Assembly: GCA_016765265.1 (NCBI GenBank) | Contig: JAESQG010000277.1 | Coordinates: 1-20,867 of the forward strand | DNA length: 20,867 nucleotides | Reading direction: 5' to 3' | Source of the DNA: Pseudomonadales bacterium | GTDB lineage: Bacteria > Pseudomonadota > Gammaproteobacteria > Pseudomonadales > DC-out160 | Shown: piece after piece, positions 7,588 through 13,798 of the stretch | Layout of the letters: each line of letters opens with the position of its first letter | Position numbering within the stretch: the stretch's first letter is position 1 | Translations under genes and position numbers: made by a program | The notes under the pieces: model-generated | What the model was told of the DNA's origin: nothing | Seen by the model: only the letters and a program-made list of their open reading frames with translations | The model's database searches: none

Positions 7588-8633
7588 TGCAAAAACACTT
7601 AAGTGAGAGAAAAGGCACTAAACAAAAAGGCACTGCTCTAATTAGTGTGCTGTTGATCTTCGCTGTTTGTACTGTTCTGGCAGTAGAAATGCAAGAACGC
7701 CAACATTTAGATATTCGCCGCACTACCAATATCATGGCTAGAGATCAAGCTTATCTCTATTCGGCGGCGGCAGAAGAGATTGCAATTGCTGGCTTGAATG
7801 AGGACTTGAAAGCAGACAAGAAAAACGGTGTGGAGAAAGATCACCTTGGGGAAGAGTGGCATAAAGAAAAATCGTTACCCGTGGAGGGCGGCGCAGTCAC
7901 CGCAAGTTTAGTGGAGCTGCAAGGAAAATTTAATATCAATGCATTGTTGGCAAGCAACCAGGACCATAAGAAGGAAGCGCAAATAATATTTAAAAAATTG
8001 ATGGAGGATTTGGGCTTGCCAAAGAGTGAGGAAGGCGCAATGCCAGTGAGCGATATGTACCATATGGTGTTGGAATGGATGGATCCAGATGACGAGAATG
8101 ACGGATCCTTAGTGGAGGGCGAAGATTATTATTATCAAGGCTTGGAAGTACCTTATCGCACCTCAAATAACTATATGACCAATATCAGCGAACTAAGGCT
8201 GATACGGGGGTTTACGGACGCTGATATTGCTGAGCTGGAAGATTATGTAGTCTTTATTCCACCGGATGCGCCGCTTAATGTTAACACTGTTGAAGACACT
8301 TTAGCGGCGATACTGATGGATGATGGAGCGACAGCTATTGTATCGGATCGACCTGAAAAGGGATGGGAACATATTGACGATATTCCGAAGCCATCCGCTT
8401 CCACCACTACCCCCCCTCCCGTGCCTGCCCCTAGGGATATAACCATACCTCATGCGGTATACAGTGAGTATTTTTTATTAACAGCTACAGTTACAATTAA
8501 CCAAAGAACAGTAACCAATAAGAGCGTGATCTATCGCCCGAGGGAGCCGGATAAAAATAACCCTATCCGTGTCATAATGCGGGATCGAGGCAGACAATTT
8601 CACTATCTGAAGAAAGCCAAATTACAGAATTAA
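7587..8633 (+). CDS. gspK: T2SS minor pseudopilin GspK
   Basis: GspK is the large pseudopilin that caps the pseudopilus tip. The leader ends at G15 (KGTKQKG), before TALISVLLIFAVCTVLAVEM. As is usual for GspK, the Glu at mature position 5 is absent (Ser here). The hallmark ELQGKFNINALL is followed by a large alpha-helical insertion with acidic, calcium-type loops (WMDPDDENDG) and the PLNVNTV motif near residue 231. It is 348 residues long. The ATG overlaps the gspJ stop by one base. Confidence 0.95.
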   Translation: MQKHLSERKGTKQKGTALISVLLIFAVCTVLAVEMQERQHLDIRRTTNIMARDQAYLYSAAAEEIAIAGLNEDLKADKKNGVEKDHLGEEWHKEKSLPVEGGAVTASLVELQGKFNINALLASNQDHKKEAQIIFKKLMEDLGLPKSEEGAMPVSDMYHMVLEWMDPDDENDGSLVEGEDYYYQGLEVPYRTSNNYMTNISELRLIRGFTDADIAELEDYVVFIPPDAPLNVNTVEDTLAAILMDDGATAIVSDRPEKGWEHIDDIPKPSASTTTPPPVPAPRDITIPHAVYSEYFLLTATVTINQRTVTNKSVIYRPREPDKNNPIRVIMRDRGRQFHYLKKAKLQN

Positions 8634-8643
8634 AGGGATACTC

Positions 8644-10137
8644 GTGACGGATCGACTGTTTGTACGAATAACAACCCGAGGCGTTTCGCCTTTGCTGAGG
8701 GAGCAAGAGACTCAAGGGGCAGGGGCACAATCCACTCAGGTTGAGGCATCCCAGGTTCAATCATCCCAGGTTCAATCATCCCAGAAATCCCCGCAAATTC
8801 AGTGGGCTCTATACCGTGATGATCAACTGTTATCAGGGCCGGGCGAATGCCGTCTTGATGAGGTGATAGCCCAGTTGCCGGAAACAATCCGCGCAAGCGC
8901 GATCCCAAGCCCCATGCTAAAAGTTATTGCCATTGTGCCAGGTGAAGAGGTTTGCTTGTCGGAGGTGGTACTGCCTTCCACACAAGCCAAGCATATTGCA
9001 AAAGCGTTGCCCTATATGCTGGAAGATAATCTAACAGAAGATATTGATCTTGTGCATTTCTCCTTAGGCGCTAAGCGCAAAAATAAAGCCACCAGCGTGG
9101 CGATAGTGAATCGAGTCTTGTTAGAAAATTGGATTGATTTATTTGTTGAGTCTGGACTTAGCCCCGAAATTTTGGTGCCGGATACTCTGTTAACCCCCTT
9201 GGATGACAACGTGTGGACTGTGTTGTTCGATGGTGAGCGGGTGTTGTTACGAACGGCGAGCAATCGGGGTTTAGCGTTTATGGCAAATCAGACGGCGACT
9301 ATTCTGGAGGCTACATTAGACTATGCCTTTAAGAACGATGCCTTTAAGGACGATGATGTTGCTAATGTTACTAATGTTACTAATGTTACTAATGTTACTA
9401 ATGATGCAATGACCATTCGATTCCTTCATTCTGAGGAGAACGAAAACGCACGTTTATCGGTTAACGTAATTGAAAATGAACTAGCAGCGCTTCAGTCCTC
9501 GCAGGATAAAGAATACCCCGTGTTGGTAGAACGAAATAATATAATGACGACACCCTTGGAAGTGCTTTGCGTGCAATTATGCACAGCAAGCGCAGAGAAA
9601 AATATTCTCAATCTATTGCAGGGGGAATATAAACAGGAATTTAGTCACACCGGCATTAACATCAAGTGGAAACCAGTGGCGGCGCTATTCTCAGTTTGGA
9701 TGATGCTTTTTTTGGGTGGGCAATTGGGGCAAACTTATTACTATGGTCAGAAAGCGGATCAACTGGATCAAGAATCGAAAGCCCATTTCAGGGAGCTGTT
9801 TCCCAGAATTAAGAAAGTTAAGAATGTTAAAAAACAAATGAGCTCTTTGATTCGGCAAGCGGGTTCGGCGGATGCCCATGTGGGATTTGTACCGTTGCTG
9901 GGTTCCACGGGAAAGTTTGTATACGATTTCAATAATAAGAAAGAAGGCACTGTCATCCTTGAGCGTATTACCTTTGATGACAAGCAAGGTAATCTTCGAG
10001 TGGATATGCGTATCAGTAATTTTACGGACTTGGAAATGCTGAAAGATCAAATAGAACAGTCGGGTTTGAAGGTCACAATCGATGCAGCCACTAAAGATGC
10101 GGATAAAGTGAAAGCCCGATTGCGGATTAAAGGATAA
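8644..10137 (+). CDS. gspL: T2SS inner-membrane protein GspL
   Basis: GspL recruits GspE to the membrane and binds GspM. It has a cytoplasmic actin-like part (residues 1 to about 335, ending near NLLQGEYK, a family marker). One membrane segment follows (about 341-361, VAALFSVWMMLFLGG), then a periplasmic ferredoxin-like domain. At 497 residues it is longer than common GspL proteins. The extra length is at least partly low-complexity: a Gln/Ser-rich loop at 31-48 (VQSSQ repeats) and an NDAFKDD plus NVT-repeat loop at 228-253, both tandem repeats in the DNA. The start is GTG at 8644, ten bases after gspK, with AAAGGG upstream. No competing ATG retains the N-terminal strand. Confidence 0.92.
   Translation: MTDRLFVRITTRGVSPLLREQETQGAGAQSTQVEASQVQSSQVQSSQKSPQIQWALYRDDQLLSGPGECRLDEVIAQLPETIRASAIPSPMLKVIAIVPGEEVCLSEVVLPSTQAKHIAKALPYMLEDNLTEDIDLVHFSLGAKRKNKATSVAIVNRVLLENWIDLFVESGLSPEILVPDTLLTPLDDNVWTVLFDGERVLLRTASNRGLAFMANQTATILEATLDYAFKNDAFKDDDVANVTNVTNVTNVTNDAMTIRFLHSEENENARLSVNVIENELAALQSSQDKEYPVLVERNNIMTTPLEVLCVQLCTASAEKNILNLLQGEYKQEFSHTGINIKWKPVAALFSVWMMLFLGGQLGQTYYYGQKADQLDQESKAHFRELFPRIKKVKNVKKQMSSLIRQAGSADAHVGFVPLLGSTGKFVYDFNNKKEGTVILERITFDDKQGNLRVDMRISNFTDLEMLKDQIEQSGLKVTIDAATKDADKVKARLRIKG
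8751..8784 (+). repeat. 15-bp in-frame tandem repeat in gspL (VQSSQ)
   Basis: Two perfect copies of CCAGGTTCAATCATC (8751-8765 and 8766-8780) plus the first four bases of a third. They encode QVQSSQVQSSQ in a loop near the GspL N-terminus. Confidence 0.85.
9325..9354 (+). repeat. 15-bp direct repeat in gspL (AFKND/AFKDD)
   Basis: GCCTTTAAGAACGAT is followed directly by GCCTTTAAGGACGAT with one base changed, giving AFKND-AFKDD just before the NVT repeat. Confidence 0.8.
9362..9403 (+). repeat. 9-bp in-frame tandem repeat in gspL (NVT)n
   Basis: Four perfect copies of CTAATGTTA (9362-9397) plus a partial fifth, encoding a run of Asn-Val-Thr in a cytoplasmic GspL loop. The perfect identity suggests recent or ongoing slippage. 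Confidence 0.9.
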
Positions 10138-10141
10138 TATC

Positions 10142-10669
10142 ATGACAGATGCAGCAAGTGGTCTAGCGGAGGTTAAACAACAGTTCGCAGACATTAAATT
10201 AAAATACTACTCCCTTTCACCCAGGGATCGCGGCGCACTTGTGATTCTGTCGGTTTTTCTAGGGTGTGTATTATTCTTCTATTTAGTCTGGAGCCCTGTG
10301 AACCAGGGAGCAGAGGATGCCTATGACCGCTATCAAAATAAAGTAAAATTGATGGCTTGGATGAAAGCCAATGAGAGTGTGGCAAAGCGAGCAGCTAATA
10401 TGTCGGGTGCTAGTGCAGGCAGCCGAGGGGGGAAATCTATTCTTTCCTTGGTTAACGCTACTTCTGGGCAGAACGGGGTTTCCTTGAAGCGGTTTGAGCC
10501 CAAGGGCGAGGACGGACTGCGTATTTGGCTGGAGAACGTTTCCTTCGACGCAATGTTAAAGTGGCTAGGTATCCTTAGTAACACTTACGGCATTGTCATT
10601 GCTAATATCACTGTTGAGTCGCAAAAAGAAAGTGGCAAAATCAACGCGACCATTATCCTGTCAGGGTAG
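10142..10669 (+). CDS. gspM: T2SS inner-membrane protein GspM
   Basis: GspM is a bitopic inner-membrane protein that partners GspL in the platform. It has a short cytoplasmic N-terminus containing YYSLSPRDRGALVILSVF, a family-typical entry. One membrane segment lies at about 31-50, and the periplasmic domain has the ISATSG-like SLVNATSGQNGVSLKRFEP and GLRIWLENVSFDAMLKWL features of GspM. It is 175 residues long, with AGGA before the ATG and four bases after gspL. It is the last gsp gene of the operon here; no gspN follows. Confidence 0.93.
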   Translation: MTDAASGLAEVKQQFADIKLKYYSLSPRDRGALVILSVFLGCVLFFYLVWSPVNQGAEDAYDRYQNKVKLMAWMKANESVAKRAANMSGASAGSRGGKSILSLVNATSGQNGVSLKRFEPKGEDGLRIWLENVSFDAMLKWLGILSNTYGIVIANITVESQKESGKINATIILSG

Positions 10670-10691
10670 CATAGCTATTTCAGCTAATGCT
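10668..10691 (+). terminator. Weak hairpin at the end of gspM
   Basis: AGCATAGCT (10668-10676) pairs with AGCTAATGCT (10682-10691), leaving one bulged A and a five-base loop; it overlaps the gspM stop codon. There is no T-run after it, so termination, if any, would be inefficient or factor-dependent. This is a low-confidence call. Confidence 0.25.
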
Positions 10692-10815
10692 CCGTCCAAA
10701 CTTCCGTTATTTCATACGTATTCCAATATTATTTTAGTTTATTTGATGGGGAAATAACCGTCAGCTAGGCTTAATGGATTGGTGTTAAGAATTTGAAAAG
10801 TAGGGCGGGGTTATT

Positions 10816-11697
10816 ATGGTGTTTTCTTCTGGGCCTGTTAACACAACTGAATTGGCTCAATTTTCTAATGAGTATCAGCTAGAGTGGTTGAGTCAACCTA
10901 CAGTGGAATGCCTAATAAAAAAGGAGTTTTCCCTCGATAAAGTGGACGGGTTACATGAATTTGTGACGCGACTGGATCAGGAATTATTAAATCATCCCGT
11001 TATAGGGTTTAACGAGTATTGTAATTGGTTTCGGCAAGGGGAGATGTCTCCGTCTGTTGTGAAAGAGTTTATTGTGCAGTTTTCAGTTTTTAGCAATTTA
11101 TCTTTGACTGCTCAGTTGCAAAAAATGCTGAATGCGGAAACCATCGCAACGGTGAGAGCGTCCACTGAGATATTAGCCTATGAAGTGGGTGCGATTATCG
11201 TTGGTGATAGTAATGGTGATAGTAATGGTGATGCTGAGGGTGAAGAGAAGGGGACGCACTACGAGTGGCTACTCAAAATGGGAGAAAGCCTCGGTCTCTC
11301 TTTTACGGATATGGGGAAACGTCACCACGGGTCGGTGTCTACTTTATTTTTCTGTGACGAACTTGCGCGCTTATACGGAGATAGCAACTGTTTAACAGCA
11401 ACTGCCGCCTCGTATGCTATTGATAGTTGGGCAGCAGCAGGTTATTGGGATCATTTGATAGAGGGGCTGGTAAAGTTTAGAGAGAAAAATGATGTGAGAG
11501 GCTTACCTTTAGTTTCTTTTACTTCTCATAGTGAATTTGAAAGAAATCACGCCAAGCAAGCGCGCCAAGAATTGGAGGGATTTTATTTCACTCATGAAGT
11601 GAATGAAGATGCTTTTATTATTCGAGCTAACGAAATGCTAGATGGCGTAGAGGCTTTTTGGGATGGGTTAGACCAGCATCGGAAAGCGCTACATTGA
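10816..11697 (+). CDS. Heme-oxygenase-fold (TenA/PqqC/HDO-like) probable metalloenzyme
   Basis: A 293-residue soluble, helical protein that I assign to the heme-oxygenase-like superfamily of TenA, PqqC and the diiron oxidases CADD and UndA. Evidence: a helix with FIVQFSVFSNLSL, then TEILAYEVG (E123) and THYEWLLKMGESLGL (H148), matching the family's ...E-x-G...H-x-x-L...LGL pattern. Near the C-terminus is an H-x3-E-x2-H set (H238, E242, H245 in SHSEFERNHAKQA), which fits metal ligands. D203 (AIDSW) may replace the Glu usual at the remaining helix. The loop between E123 and H148 is enlarged by a GDSNGDSNGD repeat. No signal peptide or membrane segment is seen. The substrate cannot be told from sequence. 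A YbgC-type thioesterase follows 150 bases downstream on the same strand, so an acyl-chain substrate is possible but unproven. Confidence 0.6.
   Translation: MVFSSGPVNTTELAQFSNEYQLEWLSQPTVECLIKKEFSLDKVDGLHEFVTRLDQELLNHPVIGFNEYCNWFRQGEMSPSVVKEFIVQFSVFSNLSLTAQLQKMLNAETIATVRASTEILAYEVGAIIVGDSNGDSNGDAEGEEKGTHYEWLLKMGESLGLSFTDMGKRHHGSVSTLFFCDELARLYGDSNCLTATAASYAIDSWAAAGYWDHLIEGLVKFREKNDVRGLPLVSFTSHSEFERNHAKQARQELEGFYFTHEVNEDAFIIRANEMLDGVEAFWDGLDQHRKALH
11203..11232 (+). repeat. 12-bp in-frame tandem repeat in the heme-oxygenase-fold gene
   Basis: GGTGATAGTAAT occurs at 11203-11214 and 11215-11226, followed by half of a third copy. It encodes GDSNGDSNGD in the loop between two putative ligand helices. 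Confidence 0.85.
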
Positions 11698-11853
11698 TAG
11701 TCCGGACCTAATTCTTGGGACTCAATTCTACATCTTTCCTTATACTCATCCCTACACTTCAGGGCATTATCTGTTAGGTATTTATATTTTCAATAACACT
11801 AAGTACAATACCGATCTCTTTAATCACCACCACTCTAAAAGGATCCAGTGTTT

Positions 11854-12270
11854 ATGTGGAGCCCTGTGCACCATCTATCTGTTCAAATCTATTATGAAGA
11901 CACGGATCATTCTGGCGTCGTTTATCACCCAAATTTTCTTAAATTTTTTGAGCGCGCGCGCGAGCACGTTATTAGTAGCCAGACCCTAGCAAGGTTGTGG
12001 CGAGAGCGTGGGCTAGTGTTCGCCGTGTATAAAGCAAGTATGATTATGCAAGATGGCGTTGAATATGCCGATGTCTGCGATGTTCAAACCCGAGTAAAAT
12101 TAGATGGAAAGTACAAAACGCAATGGGATCAAACGCTCTGGCGCCCAGAAGCGAAAAGAGCCGCCGTGGTGGGCAAAATTGAAATGGTCTGTTTGGATCA
12201 GAATAAAAAACTACAACCGATACCGAATGATGTGATCAATTTTATGTTAAGTGGTGATGGGGATGAATAA
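11854..12270 (+). CDS. YbgC-type acyl-CoA thioesterase (4HBT hotdog fold)
   Basis: A small cytoplasmic hotdog-fold thioesterase. The signature YYEDTDHSGVVYHPNFLKFF is near the N-terminus; the Asp of DTDHSG is the family's catalytic residue, and the FERAREH helix follows. YbgC and relatives hydrolyse acyl-CoA or acyl-ACP esters; in many gammaproteobacteria YbgC lies next to tol-pal, which is not the case here. I prefer the ATG at 11854, about ten bases after AAAAGGA. A GTG at 11848 would add two residues but sits too close to that site. Its end overlaps the start of the DUF4112 gene, implying cotranscription. Confidence 0.9.
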   Translation: MWSPVHHLSVQIYYEDTDHSGVVYHPNFLKFFERAREHVISSQTLARLWRERGLVFAVYKASMIMQDGVEYADVCDVQTRVKLDGKYKTQWDQTLWRPEAKRAAVVGKIEMVCLDQNKKLQPIPNDVINFMLSGDGDE

Positions 12271-12928
12271 TGACGCTCACAAGCCTTATCAATCATTATC
12301 CGACAAACCTTCATTTGAAGATAACAAAACTCGAAAAAAAATAGATAGCCTCAGAGCCAGTAAGAAATCCATGCAACGTTTTGCAACATTGCTTGATGAT
12401 GCGATTCGGATTCCTTTTTTAAATATTAAAATTGGATTGGATGCCCTTATTGGAATCGTGCCGGTGGTCGGTGATATCGTCGGAGCTTTATTGTCTACTA
12501 TCATGGTTTGGAAAGCGCTACGATTAAGAGCGCCGAAGTCGATGGTGATGAAGATGCTGGTAAATATTTTATTGGAATTGTTGCTGGGTTTGATTCCCGT
12601 GGTAGGCGATTTTTTTGATTTGGTATGGCGATCTAATCGAAAAAACTACAACATGTTGGCGGGTTATATCGATGATTGTCTTGATGATTGCCTTAATGAC
12701 GATCACGTGGACGATCATGTGAGCTCTCATTTGGACCTTGAATCGAAGGCAGTTGATGGTTTGCTTGTAGAGGATGTTTCAAATGAGAAAGATCGAACTT
12801 ACCTAACTCCGCTGATCATTGCCTTGACTTTGTTCGCCGTGTTTACGCTGGGAATTTACTATGTCGTACAATTGCCGTCGATGCAGACTCATTTTGAAGC
12901 ATTTTTAGAGTCAGTTAATCAACCGTAA
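12263..12928 (+). CDS. DUF4112 domain membrane protein
   Basis: The central part carries the DUF4112 pattern: LLDDAIRIPFLN, then GLDALIGIVPVVGDIVGALL, and a second LLGLIPVVGDFFDLVW. The doubled IPVVGD motif is characteristic of the domain, whose function is unknown. Two hydrophobic stretches span about 58-85 and 98-122 from the chosen start. A Cys/Asp-rich linker with repeated DDCLDDCLNDDHVDDH follows, then a C-terminal membrane segment (about 180-202, PLIIALTLFAVFTLGIYYVV). The ATG at 12263 overlaps the thioesterase stop by eight bases; an upstream ATG at 12257 and GTGs at 12251/12254 are in frame. It is convergent with the CBS gene 38 bases away. Confidence 0.8.
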   Translation: MNNDAHKPYQSLSDKPSFEDNKTRKKIDSLRASKKSMQRFATLLDDAIRIPFLNIKIGLDALIGIVPVVGDIVGALLSTIMVWKALRLRAPKSMVMKMLVNILLELLLGLIPVVGDFFDLVWRSNRKNYNMLAGYIDDCLDDCLNDDHVDDHVSSHLDLESKAVDGLLVEDVSNEKDRTYLTPLIIALTLFAVFTLGIYYVVQLPSMQTHFEAFLESVNQP

Positions 12929-12966
12929 AATATTCGATAAAAAAATATTCAATGGTCCGCTGCGAG

Positions 12967-13395
12967 TTAGCTTTTAATATAATGTTCCAATTGGGTGATT
13001 AGTTGACTTTGTTCTTGGATGATCGTTTTTACCAAGTCACCAATAGAGACCACGCCTACCAAATAACCGTTCTGAATAACCGGTAGATGCCGTATTCGTT
13101 TCTCGGTCATTATGCTCAGGCACTCATCCACCTTGTGCTCTGGTGTGATAGTAATGGGTTGGCCTGTCATAATCTCCTTCACTGGCGTTTCTCGAGAACG
13201 GCGCCCTTGCAGAATAATGCTCCTGGCATAATCTCTCTCAGAGATGATACCAATAAGCTTCTCCTCGTGGACCACACATAGAGCACCTATTCCTTTCTCG
13301 GACATTAAAGCAATCGCATCATAAACCGTATCATCAGGCGCTACAGACCAGACCGCATGGCCTTTGTTTGTGAGAAGATCTTTAATCTTTAGCAT
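12967..13395 (-). CDS. Two-CBS-domain protein
   Basis: A 142-residue cytoplasmic protein made only of a CBS pair: first repeat about 10-66 (SVAPDDTVYDAIALMSEKGI ... IGIISERDYAR), second about 78-130 (ITITPEHKVDECLSIMTEKR ... VGVVSIGDLVK). CBS pairs bind adenosine nucleotides such as AMP, ATP or NAD and usually regulate another protein; no catalytic domain is attached, so the target is unknown. An excellent ribosome binding site (AAGGATG) lies before the ATG. It is a single-gene unit convergent with the DUF4112 gene and divergent from gspA. Confidence 0.93.
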   Translation of the reverse strand: MLKIKDLLTNKGHAVWSVAPDDTVYDAIALMSEKGIGALCVVHEEKLIGIISERDYARSIILQGRRSRETPVKEIMTGQPITITPEHKVDECLSIMTEKRIRHLPVIQNGYLVGVVSIGDLVKTIIQEQSQLITQLEHYIKS

Positions 13396-13581
13396 TGGGC
13401 AGCATCCTTTTAAGTTTTGGTGGTGGATGTTAAATGACCTTTTTGATGTCTATAAATGTACTCTTGAGGAGGAGGCATCGCAAACAATTTTTTTCTTATA
13501 AATCAATTATGTATAACAGGAAGGTGCAGTTATTCCCTATTGAGATAAAAACTGTAGATAAGGCGTTATTAGTTTTAAAAC

Positions 13582-13599
13582 AGTGCTGTTTTCAGCACT
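13582..13599. other. Perfect 7-bp stem hairpin
   Basis: AGTGCTG and CAGCACT flank a TTTT loop. There is no T-run on the plus side; read on the minus strand the stem is followed by GTTTTAAAAC. It could be a weak terminator for leftward transcription, or an operator. Confidence 0.4.
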
Positions 13600-13685
13600 C
13601 TATTGAATAATGGGCCTGTCAGATCGAAAACAGAGGAGCATAGGCTAAAAATATGAGAGTAATTAATGTACTATACGCGAAACGA

Positions 13686-13714
13686 TTGAACGTCAGGTAG
13701 CTGCAACCTATAGA
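13686..13714 (+). promoter_or_regulatory. Candidate sigma70 promoter for gspA-gspB
   Basis: TTGAAC (13686-13691), a 17-base spacer and TATAGA (13709-13714). The predicted start near 13721 would give a leader of about 78 bases before gspA. Motif match only. Confidence 0.4.
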
Positions 13715-13798
13715 CTTTCTAGTATTTACGTTGAAATAAAGCTATAAGATATTCAATACTCAACCATTTCAAAGAAACAATAAGCCACCCTCAATACT

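Larger units (their letters stand above)
13396..13798. other. Divergent intergenic region between the CBS gene and gspA
   Basis: 403 AT-rich bases with no credible coding frame. They contain a perfect hairpin (13582-13599) and a promoter candidate for gspA (13686-13714), listed separately. The CBS gene promoter must also lie here; I see no clear match for it. Confidence 0.6.

Noticed and set aside
7587..7700. Missing Glu at mature position 5 in GspK as a defect
   Set aside because: GspK proteins normally lack this Glu, so it is not unusual.
9362..9403. Possible CRISPR-like array in gspL
   Set aside because: Units are 9 bp, contiguous without spacers and in frame with a coding sequence, so this is a simple tandem repeat.
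9691..10194. Long minus-strand open frame (167 codons) opposite gspL and gspM
   Set aside because: It lies entirely opposite well-identified coding sequence, has no family resemblance and arises from the codon bias of the plus strand.
11950..11965. GCGCGCGCGC run as a Z-DNA-type or regulatory element
   Set aside because: It encodes the conserved FERAREH helix of the thioesterase and is explained by codon use.
12929..12966. Intrinsic terminator between the DUF4112 and CBS genes
   Set aside because: The AAAATATTC motif there is a direct repeat, not a GC-containing stem; no terminator hairpin can be supported.
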